A stretch of DNA of 64,000 nt from Straminergon stramineum (taxonomy: Eukaryota > Streptophyta > Bryopsida > Hypnales > Calliergonaceae), in assembly GCA_963920665.1 (NCBI GenBank), contig OY987268.1:11162501-11226500 (forward strand), in the 5' to 3' direction. A model generated the notes under the pieces. That model had not been told where the DNA came from and ran no database searches. It saw nothing but the letters and a program-made list of their open reading frames with translations. The translations under genes and the position numbers were made by a program. This document shows, in pieces, positions 45,220-57,754 of this stretch. Positions within the stretch are counted from its first letter, which is position 1, and each line of letters opens with the position of its first letter.

Positions 45220-45507
45220 AGGCATTAGAGGGGATTTGAGGCCTCAACATGCCTTCGAGTTCCTAGGCTCTAGGAAACGCAGGAACGCAGACTCTATTGT
45301 AGTTTGACGTGGCCGACATTGTGCCACGTCAAAAAATAAAAATAATTCTTTTTTTCAACTTATTTTTGCATATCAGAACTAAATTTTTATTTATTTATTT
45401 TTGGTATTTATTTGAGTGACATAGCCAACCGTTCTCGGACAGCATAGGGAATAGGCAAGGAACAACCTTGAAACGGGCATGTAGAGGCCTCAGATTTCCC
45501 CTAATGT
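45220..45507. mobile_element. Inverted-repeat element with G-box-like core
   Basis: The arms match imperfectly: the left (from 45221) GCATTAGAGGGGATTTGAGG and the reversed right ACATTAGGGGAAATCTGAGG, each continuing CCTCWACATGCC. The interior carries TTTGACGTGGC and GCCACGTCAAA (45303-45313, 45323-45333). A related right end and a GACGTGGTAG palindrome occur at 55270-55445. No target duplication was found. Confidence 0.6.
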
Positions 45508-45509
45508 TA

Positions 45510-47325
45510 TTGGATTTTGATTGAATGGTTCCTACTTTGGGGTGTCTACGTGCGGTCCATTGTGCCTTTCAAGCAATGGATCTTTTCTAATTGCCTAAGT
45601 GTACCCAAATGTGCAAAAATACCACAAAATACATCTTCTAATGCAAAACTAAAGTAATTGGCTGAATGAAATAGGCCACTATGGGTTTTGGTGAAAGATT
45701 GGTCAAAAAGGAATTAACAACACCAACTCATAGATGACTTTTTCTCCTTTCCAAAAATATACAATTTGTCCCGATCTGACCTTCCTAACCAAAGTTATGT
45801 GCGGATGAAGTTTGACTGCTAATCGGTTCATCAAACTTCATCCAAGACATAGGTCTAGTTCCCTAATTCAAACTAACTTGAAATTTCATGCAGGTGCTTA
45901 AAAGTTTTGTTTCTACCCAACTCTGAAGTTTGGCTTTAATTGGATACTTTTCTATAGATTTTTGTAAAAATAAACACAATAGTGACTGGATCAATGCGAC
46001 CAAAACAACAGAAAAGTTGAATTTTCTAGTAAAATTATGAGTTTTTCATCCAAACCAAAACTAAACTTCATCCTTCTTTATCTTATTGAATTTTTTGTTT
46101 TTTCTCAAGAGAGGGATTTCTATGAGTTCTACTTAATTTGCTCTATAAGCCTATGGTTTTAACTTTCTTATTCTACTTAAACTTCTAAGTTTCTTATTAG
46201 GCTACCATGATGTTCTAGTTTCAAGTTAACTTTTGTTAGTTTACTATTTTTAGTAATTTCATATTTTTTTCTATAGACACTAATTCTAAATTTCTATATT
46301 GGTAAGATACTTGCTAATGAGACTTTCCTATTAGAAGTTCATGATGGATGAAGTTTGACCGCTAATCAATACTTAAAACTTCATCCACTAATATCTTCTA
46401 ATCTATAATATATAATGGACTTTTTCTTTCACCTAGGACCTCTAATTAGCAACATCCTTCTAATTCCCTCAATTTATCCCAAAGTTTTATATCTAACTAA
46501 TCTTCATTCACTTTAAGTCCTAAACTTCATCTATCCATAACTTTCTCGTTTTGACTCTGATTTGCAATTGTCTTGTGTTTTTGGAGAGCTATGGACTTCC
46601 TCTTTAAGATCCTAAATTTGAAAATGACATGACTTACAATCCTAGGGGTCTGAATTGGGGCTAGGCTTTGGCCAAGTTTAGCACTCACTAATTAGATTGT
46701 TTGGGAAGGGAAAGGAAGGGTTTGGCTTCATACCTCAAAATTGACATCATTGATCATGCCTTCCGGGGGTCCTCCTCCTTCCACCATGAATTCTCGGTGA
46801 AAGGATGCAATTGATTGTTGTTTTGATACAGTGGTAAGTTAATTCAATGTTTGGTTGTTCTACTTCTACCAACTTCACCTTTCTTTCTCCTCTTTGTCTC
46901 CTTTTCTTTCTACCCTATTCTCTTATGTCCTTAAGGTGGCCTAACTACCCTTGTTCCTCGATTCAAGGCAAATTAAGGACGTGTCATTACGTCTTACACT
47001 TTGAACTACTTCTTACATCTAGCATCTCGATAATCATCTATCTCTAATCTGATGGTCAAAAAGTCAGTGGTGGGATTTCCCCCTATCTCATCTTTCTTGG
47101 CCCACTCCTAGTTAACCTTCATTGTCTTCATTCTACTTATCATTCCTCCTCCCTTCCTACTACTAACTCTCTCCCCAAATCCTTCTTCTATTGGTATCAG
47201 TTCTTACATGATGATCCTAATTTTTTTTCTTCCCGCTTTGTTGTTGGTTGTGGGGGACGAGGAGTTGGCTTTCCTATTCCAATACTCGTCTTGGAGGAGG
47301 ATCAATTTTTTTGTATTGTTTTTCT
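45510..47325. other. Stretch without recognised gene
   Basis: No gene recognised. GATGAAGTTTGAC and related phrases repeat at 45805-45850 and 46345-46390. The frames around 46847-47047 are T/C-rich without motifs. Confidence 0.4.
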
Positions 47326-47346
47326 CCCCCCCCCCCCCCCCCCCCC
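47326..47346. repeat. Homopolymer of 21 C
   Basis: An uninterrupted run of 21 cytosines (G on the minus strand). Its length is likely variable and prone to sequencing error. The overlapping frames on both strands owe their length to it. Confidence 0.95.
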
Positions 47347-47749
47347 AAAGCTCCCACTTCTTGACTCCCTCCAATTCCCAAACTTCCAAACTTCCAACCT
47401 CTATTCCTAGACTCCCCGGAGTCCTTGACTCCTTGGAGACTGGCAGTATGCGCCCCTTTGCCCTTGCCAATACCCGACTCCTGATAGACTACGGTATTGT
47501 TTTTTCCCTATCTATCAATAATTTCATGCTAGTGCTCTCGAGAGCTTCTGAGACTCGTGGGAGGGAGTTATTTAGATATTAGTAGTATATATGGCTATAC
47601 ATGAGCGAATGAAGAGCGTTCCCTCTTTCCCTCATTGGTCATCTCTCAAGTTCAACTTAAACTTCTACTTCCTACTTTTGAGGGCTAAACTTTGGTCGTT
47701 CCCAAGCACGTTTTGGGAACTAAACTTTGGACACGAAAACCACGGGAGG

Positions 47750-49660
47750 TTAAGGTTTTGCATGAGGGCAACCTTAACATACAACTAGGACTCTTTTATC
47801 GTGAGGGGGTTCAAAGCTTCGCCGTGATTTTGATTCTTAACACACAACTAGGAATCTCTGATTCTAGAGGGGGTCAAAGCTTCGCGGTCTTCATGGGACC
47901 TACCAAGCCTTATACACGCTTGGACTCAACTCATAGGCCACTAAGCTAACCATGAGGTACAAAAGAACATTTAGATGCTAAGGGTTAGGGAAACCTGGAT
48001 TAGTATGGCGTCAATATTCAACTAAAAGCCCCCCTAAAGTAGCATCACCATGATATATGGGGGGTTGCTTTAGGGTTAGTACAAGAACAAGGACAGAGTC
48101 CAAAAGACCCCTCCAAAGGATAATACAACATCACAGGCTTGTCAAAAGTGAATAGGAACGAACTCTCAAAGTTTGTGAAAGACTCAAGATGTTTAGCATA
48201 AAGGACTCAAGGTACAAGGTACCTCAAAAACCTCAAAAATCTTGAATTTAAAAAAAAAAAACCAAAAAACTAGCCAAAAGTGCCCCCAAATCACCATTCA
48301 AGATCTTTCTCTTGAAACGTAGAAATTTCCACTATAAGTTGGACCCAACAAATCCAAATACAACAATGCGGGTGGTTTGAAAGGAGAAGGGGTGCCCTTT
48401 TATACTCTTTCCTGGGAACCCACCTCCTCTCATTCATCCTAAGGTAACCCTATCACTTTGGATTTTCATCCTCATCTTCTAGGATTTTCACTTGTTATGC
48501 TAATTCAAAAACCTAAATTTTGGAGATTAACTCCAAATCACAAACGGATTGTGCCATTGGCTTCAGAAAATCATTTTTTTTATGGGAATCTTCAACCCCT
48601 TTTCCTAACTCCAAAATCTCAATGAAACCTAAGGCCAACTTAACGCCAAAATTGGGTAAAAATCCAACTTTTGGAGTTTGATTTTTCTAACCAAAGTAAC
48701 TAGTCTGGGCTCTTAAGTAGGTATAAGGGAGTACTAAAATACCGATCTTCAACCTCATTCCACTTCCATATGGTCCCGATCTACTAGTCAACTCCACTGT
48801 AATCTTTAAATTCTATTGGTTATTGGGGAATGTTGAAGGTTCGGGCACTTTTGACTACCGGAGTGTCTTGAAACTTGTCAAAGCTTCTTCTTAATATTAA
48901 AAAAGCTAGTCTCATTTTTAGTGAGATTTTACCGCCACCTAGGTAATTTCTAAAAAATTTGTCGTCATAGGTTTTGGGTATTGATTCTCCAAAATAGCAT
49001 CTTCTATCTATCAAAAAATACGAAATTTTTTTTGGAACCTTCCATGGAATACCACAACACATTTTTAGGCTCATATTCTTACTCTACACATTGGCCTAGG
49101 GGGAATAAAATCCACCCCCTCGTTTAAATATCAGTGCTCAGGGAATCTTTCACACTTGGAGGAATCTTGGCAAACCAACTTTGCCGTTGAGTCCTTGGCA
49201 TGATTTTAAGTTAGAGTTACACTCCCTCGGCTATAGATTCCTCTATGGTTCCATCTTGGTGTAATTAACTCCTGCAAGCCAACAATTGGGGTTCTGCCAT
49301 TTCGTCAATGTAATGGGAAAATTGGAACCTGTTGCTTGGAACTGATCTAAATACCTCATTGGTTTTCCTTCAACCAATTTTAGCCTAGACATGTCTCTTG
49401 TATGTTGAGTTTAAGCCTATTCTGCCAATAACACATAATCCTTTAATTTACTCCAAATAGTCGGATTTTAACCTATATATAAGTGGTGGTTTGGGATATT
49501 CTAGCTATAACACTCTATTTTTAGACCAAATGCTATATTGGCATGTAACATACCTATTTTGGTTCTACACTCTTTGGGGGGCTTTTTGTATATAAAACTA
49601 CACTCAAAATTGCAAAACACACAAAAAAGAAAATGGTAAGTCCCCGGTGATGAATTGGGG
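47750..49660 (-). mobile_element. Inverted, truncated relative of the LTR-type element
   Basis: The reverse complement follows 10480-12310 closely: TGTTACATGCCAATATAG, CCCTAGGCCAATGTGTAGAG, AATCTCACTAAAAATGAGAC, CCAATGGCACAATCCGTTTG, the TATA-box segment near 48400 and the two CGGCGAAGCTTTGAA-like motifs (about 47815 and 47875). It lacks both outer termini, the 25-bp array and the GC-rich block. Boundaries are approximate. The frames inside are not coding. Confidence 0.8.
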
Positions 49661-49664
49661 CCTC

Positions 49665-50227
49665 AGAGGTGGGTGCAAAACACTCCAACAAACATTTGCA
49701 TTCTATCTACAAATTTGTGAGTTCCATTGGTGTCACGTTCTTGTAGTTGCACCCATCCATAAGTTTACGAGAGTAAACTTACCATTTATTGCACACATCT
49801 AAAAAATAAACAACAACCGTTATCATTTATTGTACATTGACTACATGATGCAATTGCCAATTCAATTGCCTTGGGAACAAAATTTTGTATCACCACCCAA
49901 TGACCGCACACTATGCGGTGAAGGGTTGTAAGAAAATTTTAATTGGATTTTAGCTTCATTGCCTTTAGATTGCAATAAAATTTGTAGGAAGAAATCTTTT
50001 TGCATTCCATTTTTTGAAGGTTAATCTTAACATGACATTTTATGATCACACCAAATTTCAAAATATACAAGTCTCTATATTTATGTAGAGAAGGATTTGA
50101 ATTTTGTATGTGCAGTGATTGGTAAGTTTACTATAGGTTGGGTCCCATGGTCCAATCAAACCATGTTCGCTTTGTGGTACAAATTTAATGTCCTGCAAGT
50201 ACAAGACCACTAGCCACAAATAGCTAA
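49665..50227. other. Stretch without recognised gene
   Basis: Nothing identifiable. Confidence 0.4.
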
Positions 50228-50231
50228 TTAA

Positions 50232-50893
50232 CCCTAGAATGACAGACCTATGACCCTAGAGTTGGAGTTGAAATTTCATCACTCTATATGCTCCCATTTT
50301 GCAACTACATGTTAAAAGAAAAGATTATTTTTATTTTTCAGATATGAAATTACATGTCTTCTTTACTTGATGAAAATTTTTAATATTTTTTGGGTAAAAT
50401 TGATTTTTTAGAGAATTCATGAAGAAAAAGTGAAGAAAAATCATGTAAATTAGAAAATTATCTCAAAAAATCTGAAAATTTCACCTTGTGTGTATATTAT
50501 AGTGAAGAACGTCAGTGTGTAAACTCAATTTCTATGTATTTCTATAATTAGAACTTAATAAACATTGAAAATTCATCCAAAGTTCAAATAGCAACAAAAT
50601 ATTCAATTTTAGGATTCAAACTCAAAAATTATCATTTTTAAGGAGAAACTTCAGATTTAGAGCAAGGAGCAACAACTTCCTAAAATATCATGTTTTGTGA
50701 TCATGTTTTTTTACTAACTTCTCATTTCCATGAAGAAAAACACTAGCTAGAATGCAAACCTAACTACATGCTCTTCGAAACCCAACATGAAAGGTCAATA
50801 ATAAAAACATGGATGAAAAATTGCTTTCACTCTCTATTGAGCTCATTGGATTGTCATCCAAACACCATAGAATGGTGCCAATGGTGATTATGG
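50232..50893 (-). mobile_element. TTAA element, family F, reverse, 662 bp
   Basis: TTAA (50228-50231) then CCCTAGAATGACAGACC; the far end CAATGGTGATTATGG before TTAA (50894-50897) is degenerate. The first 200 bases are the reverse complement of 29930-30123. Confidence 0.7.
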
Positions 50894-51089
50894 TTAAGTT
50901 ATTAGCATGAAGACCTCTCCTCTCTCGAGTGCCTATTTCTTCTAATAATGTTGACTAGATCCAAAGGCTTAGATTGGTTTCGCTAGTATAGTAATCTAAA
51001 ATCGCACAAATAAGCCATTCAGCATGGTTCCCATTATTTTGTTGGAAAAATTTTCGTGGGATTTTGTTGGTAGTCCAAAGGGTAGTCTA

Positions 51090-51275
51090 GATTCTCTTAG
51101 AATGCATTTTTTGGACACCGTATGAATAAACTATGAATTTTCAAAGTGTTGAAAATAGGTGTTTCTAAAACCAACCATAGACTCTCATGAATAGTGGGAG
51201 TCAGTACATTGTAGGCAAGAATCTAGACTACTTGGTTTTAGAAAGAAGTCGAAATTAGGTGTCGCTACCTTACCG
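51090..51275 (+). repeat. Dispersed repeat X, copy 2
   Basis: TTTTGGACACCGTATGAATA ... AAATTAGGTGTCGCTACC parallels 37630-37810. A third, inverted copy covers about 54090-54280. Family unknown. Confidence 0.65.
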
Positions 51276-51379
51276 GTATCTGCAATACTCATTTGCCATT
51301 AGTATGGTATTGCATGGAATACTATATACATTGAGGAGGACCAGAAGAGTATTGAAGCTTGGCTCCATGTCTAACTTAA

Positions 51380-51750
51380 CCTCTAAACGACGCTATGGAT
51401 GTTTTTTGTCCGATGGATGTCAAAAAAGCAATTTGCTAGATGAAAACAAGCCATTTTTCATCTATTTTCTAAAATTGTAGTCATGCATAAGTGTATTGTC
51501 ATGAAAAGCCAGAATTAGCCTCATTGAATGCATTGTCATTTTTGGGTATGTTGGATTGTGTCAAGATGGTAGAGATAATCAAAAGATGGTGTCAGGCCGC
51601 ATGCTACCCTACCTTCAATTTCCATAAGGGCAACATAGGGTGCTGACTTTCGCAAGCATAGGAACAATGCCTTTTTCTGCGGTTAGCATACTTATTGCTA
51701 CTATTCACAACCCGCCTCTCCCCCACAGTGACCAACCCGTCATTCAAGGG
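51380..51750 (+). mobile_element. TTAA element, family D, 371 bp
   Basis: TTAA (51376-51379) then CCTCTAAACGACGCTATGG and TTTTTTGTCCGATGGATGTC; AACCCGTCATTCAAGGG then TTAA (51751-51754). This is the uninterrupted reference for 24383-24975. Confidence 0.88.
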
Positions 51751-51754
51751 TTAA

Positions 51755-52107
51755 CTGTTGAACGATGGGCGGGTCACCATGGACAAAAGCGGGTTGTAAA
51801 CAGTAGGTGGTGCTAAGGTTGACCGCAAGGAAAAGCACTATTCATGAGTTGTATAAGTGATCATTCCATTTTGCCCTCATGGCAATATGCAAGGAGGGCA
51901 GCAAGGAACCAATATCGTGTACATGAATCTGTGAATTCAATTAGCTACCTAAAAATATGAACGACGCTATTTTCTACCTTATATGATGCAACATGACTCT
52001 ACTATCACATTCAAAAATAAAATGGATGTAAAACAAGCTTCTTACATTCTGTAGATGAAAATTTTGTCATCCATCGGACAAAAAACGTCCGAAGCGTCCT
52101 TCAAGGG
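51755..52107 (-). mobile_element. TTAA element, family D, reverse, 353 bp
   Basis: It starts CTGTTGAACGATGGGCGGGT directly after the TTAA shared with the previous element, and ends GACAAAAAACGTCCGAAGCG then TCCTTCAAGGG and TTAA (52108-52111). The two family D copies are therefore inverted about one TTAA. Confidence 0.87.
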
Positions 52108-52147
52108 TTAAGCTGAGAGTTATCCACAAGGCTAGTTCGATATACTA

Positions 52148-52335
52148 CACTGAATAGGGGTATTAAAGGGACCCATACTAATTAATTGACATTCCACACT
52201 ATAGAAATATCTATCTTTATTATACATCAGCAGTTACTGAAGTGTCTTGGGGATGTACATCATGTTTCAAACATCTACAATTTTCTACAATTAGTCCCTT
52301 TAATTTTTTGGTCCCCTTAATACCCCTATTCAGTG
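52148..52335. mobile_element. TA-flanked MITE, 188 bp
   Basis: The ends CACTGAATAGGGGTATTAAA and, reversed, CACTGAATAGGGGTATTAAG run on into GGGACC: about 27 bp with one difference. TA flanks at 52146-52147 and 52336-52337. Tc1/mariner-type MITE. Confidence 0.9.
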
Positions 52336-52621
52336 TAGAAGTGTCCATCCAAGTGCATTTATTCTGTTGGCTGATGAATGCCTGTGATATCCACTCATCC
52401 CTAGAATTGATGAATATTCCCCTGCACTTGGGAACTACTCCGTAAAGTACAGTAACTGAACTACAGTACTTACTGTATCTTAGTTATCAGCCTACCCGAT
52501 TCATTCTGCCGTTCCAACAGAGGTGGAGAAAACATGGGATTGCCAAAAAAGAGGAAAAGGAATCATTCATTCTGTTTGATCTGCAATGCTGCAGGTCTGA
52601 GGCTAATCAGAGTGGTATTAA

Positions 52622-52847
52622 CCCTTGAGCACCGGGCTGGTGCCCGTGGAAATCAACCATTTTGGAACTGTGTGACATCATCTACTTTATAAAAATCAAA
52701 AATACTCATTGGGAGTCGAACTACTACTGTAGAAGATCTCCCCTTTTCACTCCTCATTCTGAGGATGAATAGTTGCACTTGTGTCCTACAGAGGAGAATT
52801 CATTGTCATTCATTGGACCAAAAAAAGTCCGCTGCATCGTTTAGGGG
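52622..52847 (+). mobile_element. TTAA element, family E, 226 bp
   Basis: TTAA (52618-52621) then CCCTTGAGCACCGGGCTGGT; CGCTGCATCGTTTAGGGG then TAAA (52848-52851), one base off TTAA. The interior is as in 42958-43179. Confidence 0.85.
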
Positions 52848-52954
52848 TAAAAAACTAACTTAACTTGAGATAGTGCATTTGTCAGCTCCAGCAAACTGGA
52901 CAATGCGCCCGCAAACTCAATGGCACCAGCTCCCCTTTCACTGCCACCACTTTA

Positions 52955-53034
52955 TTTTATTTTAACACAAATGAAACGGAATTTCATTTGCAGAGATAAA
53001 ATTACAACGCCTGCCAGCCACAAGCCGCCTGGCG
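52955..53034 (-). mobile_element. 80-bp LINE tail with 13-bp target duplication
   Basis: An AT-rich tail, then AACACAAATGAAACGGAATT on the reversed strand. The exact duplication TGCCACCACTTTA lies at 52942-52954 and 53035-53047. Confidence 0.88.
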
Positions 53035-53105
53035 TGCCACCACTTTAAACCCTAAGTTGTCCACAGGTGGGCCTGCCTGCCCCTTTTGGGTGCATAGTAT
53101 CTTAA

Positions 53106-53327
53106 CCCCTAAACGACTCAGCGGACTTTTTTTGTCCAATGAATGACAAGGAATTCTCCTCTGTAGGACACAAGTGCAACTATTCATCCTTGGAATGAGA
53201 GGTGAAAAGGGGAGATCTTCTATAGTAGTTTAACTCCCAATGAGTATTTTTGATTTTTATAAAGTAGATGATGTCACACAGTTCCGAAATGGTTGATTTC
53301 CTCAGGCACGAGCCCGGTGCTCAAGGG
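53106..53327 (-). mobile_element. TTAA element, family E, reverse, 222 bp
   Basis: TTAA (53102-53105) then CCCCTAAACGACTCAGCGGA; GCCCGGTGCTCAAGGG then TTAA (53328-53331). It is the reverse complement of 52622-52847 at high identity, only about 250 bases away, so the pair forms an inverted repeat around a LINE tail. Confidence 0.9.
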
Positions 53328-53331
53328 TTAA

Positions 53332-54600
53332 ACACATGAACGATTTCACTATCTCATGTTCTTAAATTGCCATTTTTATAGTATTGAGTGAAATTTCGAT
53401 TTTTTTTTCATTTGCAACCACACATTATTTCTCTATACCACTGTGAGAATGTGTGGAAATATTTCACCCCATTTGGTTTCATAGATTGCAAGATATAAGT
53501 TTTCAAAGCTAATGAAAAAAAATTCAAAATTTGGCTAATTTCTTGCCTTCTTTATTAGCATGCTATTTAAAGTTACCCATAGACTTTCCAGCCCTATAAC
53601 TTTTGACTCATGCACCTAGTTGGGGAAAAAAACTATATTTGGGGGAAGCTCATAGATATATGCATCTTTGGTAAGAATTTCACTTTCATCCACTCGAAAA
53701 TTCACTTTATACAAAGTTATCCGGACTTTCAAAAACTCAATGGGAGCTCAAAAAACTTTAGAAGTTAACCTACAAATGATGTGCAAAATACTTAGTTGAA
53801 AGAACAAAAAAATTCATTTAAAAATCATGTACCAAATAAATGAAGAATTTATGAATTTTATTGATAGAAATATTAATTTTTGAAGTTTAACTTCCAAATT
53901 GAATAAAATTAAAATGAATTTTACATTTAATAAATGAACAAACTCACTTATATGTTATAAAATTCAAAGTTAAAAGTGTATATATATGACCTTCAACTTG
54001 GAACTACACATGACTTTCGTTTCAAAATTTCAAAATTATTGTCTAAAGTCTGTTGGCGTTTGGGATAAAACAATCAAGGGTTGGGCTTGATTGTTAGGTA
54101 ACTACACCTACTTGTGTTTTGTTTGTAAAACTATCTCATCTAGATTCTTGTCTATAGTGTAAGCCCTCTAAACATGAGAAGTCTTGATTCAATTTTAGAT
54201 ATACTTACTTGGAGCATTTTCAATATTCATTGTTTGTTCAAACAATTTGCAAAGAATGCATCCTAAGAAAATCTAGAGTCCTTTCTTGACTACCTACAAG
54301 CCCAAACAAAATTTACGTAGTTCAATAATAATAAAATCATGCTAAAAAATGCATTTAGACAACTTTAGGTGGTGTTACATTTCCCTCTTTTTGCAATGAA
54401 CTCTCTCTTCCATCAACATCTAAAATGTAGAAATTAAAACAAAAACAAAATCTTTTCATTGGAATTAAATAAACAAACAAATGTATGTTTTAGGAGTCTA
54501 TGTCCTTGTAACATTGGCTTAATTTTTTTAGTAAGTTTCTACTTAAACTTCTTCACGTAGGTTTTATCACTACAAAGACTCTTGTCTCCCCTTCAATCTA
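53332..54600. other. AT-rich stretch; inverted copy of repeat X at 54090-54280
   Basis: No gene recognised. The only assignable sequence is the inverted X repeat (GGTAACTACACCTACTTGTG ... GAATGCATCCTAAGAAAATC). Confidence 0.45.
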
Positions 54601-54619
54601 GAGCCAATAAACTAAAAAA

Positions 54620-55020
54620 ATTATTCAGTGGCATGAATTCATCTATGGACTCCCTAATAGTAGTCCTATAAGTATTTTTTTAAGGGCAAAAATTAGGAAC
54701 TCTACTTCAAGTTTTTACCTCATAGAAAATACAAGAACAATTATTTACCATGAATGATAAAATTTGGCAATTTCAAATTCACATTTAGAATTAAAGACCT
54801 TGAATAAGTTAGAAGAACTCATGAAATATACAATTAACCTTATATACCAATATAGGGGGGCAAGTTTCTACATCTATTCCAATGTGTGTGGAGTATACCA
54901 CTTCAAAAAGTTCACAGGACTACTATAACATATTCTCCTATCTACTAGGACAATATTGCTCACCACAAAATCACCAACCTCTTCAAATTCAAGTATGGCT
55001 AATACATGGAATTCACAAGA
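54620..55020 (+). repeat. Diverged segmental duplication, copy 1 (copy 2 about 57060-58250)
   Basis: GGCAAAAATTAGGAACTCTA and TTGGCAATTTCAAATTCACA correspond to 57615-57735. CAAGTTTCTACATCTATTCC and TATTCTCCTATCTACTAGGA correspond to 58030-58215. Same orientation, moderately diverged. Copy 2 carries extra insertions, including the TA MITE at 57755. Confidence 0.65.
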
Positions 55021-55271
55021 AAACATCTCTTTTGGCTCACCAAATTCTCCACCATAACATGCCCACTCTACAATTTTAATCAAACCGATACATGGTTATA
55101 TGTGCTACTAAATTTCACTCAACTTAACATAGAAACCCTTTGAATGATGCTGCACAATCAAAGTGGTTCAAGAAATATGAAAACTTCATTAGATGTGATT
55201 TCACCCCTCTAAAAAACTACAAGTTCCCAGAGTTCCCAAACAATGTGGAACATCTCTACAACAACAATCTG

Positions 55272-55294
55272 ACGTGGTAGTGACACTACCACGT
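55272..55294. promoter_or_regulatory. 23-bp perfect palindrome with ACGTGG arms
   Basis: ACGTGGTAGTG, one A, then CACTACCACGT. The arms contain the ACGTG core recognised by plant bZIP factors. Here it probably marks the centre of an inverted-repeat element related to 45220-45507 rather than a promoter. Confidence 0.7.
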
Positions 55295-55299
55295 TAGAT

Positions 55300-56900
55300 A
55301 ATACTATATAATATACTATATAATATTTTTAAATAAAGAAATAATGAATAGTTAATTGTTTTTATTCATGACAAGAGAGGTTGGTTCCTAGCATAGGGAA
55401 CATGCCTAAAATAGTCTTTCTATGCCCTCAAATCTCCCCTAATGCTAATATCCAATTCCAATCTAGATGCTAAAAAATCATAAATGCTAGTTATTACAAT
55501 GATAATCCACCACAATACATGGTACCAAATTGGTTATACCCATGCACTTGCCTAAGTCCATTGTCATGTCATGTGATACAAACTTTATCTAGACATCCTA
55601 TGTATTGTAACATCCAATACCATGACCTACCTCTAATAGCCCTTTGCAACACATAATCCAATTAAATGAATTCACCTTTTGTAATGACAAATTCTCTTAG
55701 GCATCATTGCATTAGTTGCAAATAAAAAACTAAAATACAATGCTCTTCATTTAAAACATACACTTAAAGATGGATCACAAAAAACCTCTTAGTCCTAACA
55801 ATGGACTCTAGAAGACCAACTCACATCACCTCTATATGTGCATTAAAAGAAATATTCAATTTACCTACCTTCAATATCAAGCAAGCACTAAATAAAATTG
55901 ACAACATAGCCATCAAATATAGCACATACATCCTACTACACAAAGAACGTCTTGAAAGCAATCAATCACTAGCACACTTTGCACATCCCCAAAACCATTT
56001 GGATTAAGATACCTTTCCAAACTATCCCCCCAAATCAACCACATCCATCTTCAAATCTTCACCTAAACATTGGTCTACCATCCATACAATAAATTTAGAA
56101 CTTTATTGTATAGTGATATCATTTACATCATAGAGCCTACCTTTTGACCAAGGTGGGTAGCTTCAGATTCACTCAATCATGTCTTCTAGATAAGTCATAG
56201 GATCTCACATGAAGAGATTCTTAGTAGGGGCTATTGCATGAATGACCAAACCGGATCTCAAATTGGGCCCAGGGGAGTTTGCATGCCAGAATTGTCAACT
56301 TGATTCCAATATGGAACTCTGGTCCCTCCCTTTCTCTACCATCCTTGATTTTAGGATTTGCAAGCCCATTCTCCTTCCCATCAACCCAACTTACTATTTA
56401 TCTAAAAGTATCTTCCATTTGTCTCCTTGTCTCATCTATTCCAAGACATGTCTATGTAGCTCACCTCATTCATTGGTTGCCACATGCCACATAATTCCAA
56501 ACATCTGGAGAAAAATGGATAATTTATTTGGAGAACTGGTGCACATCTAAAAGCATGATGTGGCTTGGACTGGACCTCATAACTCAGTGAGTCAGTGCCG
56601 GTCTGATCCAAGCATGCCAATAGCACCTTAATTCACACCAATCAACCAAAGGATGCAGTTCCAGTAAGCTTATATAAGTTAGAGAGAGCTCACCCTTGCA
56701 AGGATATCTTGCAGCTATCAAACCATTCATAGAAAGGTATTGCTCGCCCCTGCAATTGCTTGTCAGGGGCTGCAATTGCTCACTGCTCAAATGTGACTGA
56801 CATGTCCTCTAAGGCACCATTGTCATTAACTTATGGTGACCAGGCCCCGTACACATGTCTATTGCATCAACCTCACTCATGTTTGTGTTCATTGGTGTGA
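55300..56900. other. Stretch without recognised gene
   Basis: No gene recognised. CCTCAAATCTCCCCTAATGC at about 55429-55448 is the related right end of the element at 45220. The frames of 60-102 codons (56242-56790) overlap one another on both strands without motifs. Confidence 0.45.
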
Positions 56901-57000
56901 AAAAACAGGAAATTAAGTTAATTAGTTGCTACTATCTTAAACTGTCTGTAATAAAGGTGGTCACTTGAGACACTCTTCTTCAGACATTCACTGGGAAAGG
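56870..57000 (+). repeat. Unoccupied host sequence for the 58784-60548 TTAA array
   Basis: CATCAACCTCACTCATGTTT to TGTGAAAAAACAGGAAATTA parallels 58728-58776. Beyond TTAA (56918-56921) the text CTGTCTGTAATAAAGGTGGT parallels 60598-60620 after the array. The array is absent here. Confidence 0.7.
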
Positions 57001-57754
57001 GCTGGGTCAAGTGGGCAACACCAATATTGCTCCAGTTCAGGTCACACTGTGGCCCCATAAAGTAAAAAAATTACCCAGTGCCATGAGCTCATCTACTATT
57101 AAGGTAAAACAGTCCATTATGCGGTCAGAATTAGGAGTTCATACTCATGCCATGGCTGAGATTTTTTCATTTTTTTTCCACATAAGCACAAGTTTGAGAA
57201 ACAGTGAGAGCATTTGAAATTATATTTTTTTTGACAAAGTATGAATTTGCTATGAATTTTTGAAGTGTTCAGCCCATCATGGCCCATAAAAGTCTGTAGA
57301 TTACCCCAGAACCAACAAAATCTGTATCCATCATGCTCATCTTACACACCTAAAGCAGTCACAATCATTTATAATGTGAAAGGCCTAAAAAAGTCACTTC
57401 CTACAATGAAATTACACTAAAAATTTAGAAGTTCCTAATGCAGTCACTAATCACTCCATTACTGTCAGGTAAGACATTGATTGTGGTCCAAATCTCATTT
57501 ACTAATAAAACCCATGATGGGGTCTGAAAAAAACCACAATGGGGTGACTTGCTAGGTGACCACTATGGGTCATCTGACCACAATGGGCTGATTTACCTTA
57601 CATCTACGAGGGTTTTTGAAGGGCAAAAACTAGGAATTCTGCTCCAAGTTTTCTTACCTCATGGAGAATACAAGAACGGATTATTTTTTTCCATGAATTA
57701 CAAAATTTTGCAATTTTGAATTCACATTTGGAATCAAATGACCTACACAAAGTA

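Noticed and set aside
47204..47582. 124- and 88-codon frames
   Set aside because: They depend on a 21-C homopolymer and have no domain.
55801..56790. Several 60-102 codon frames
   Set aside because: Overlapping on both strands, no motif, no splice or repeat support.
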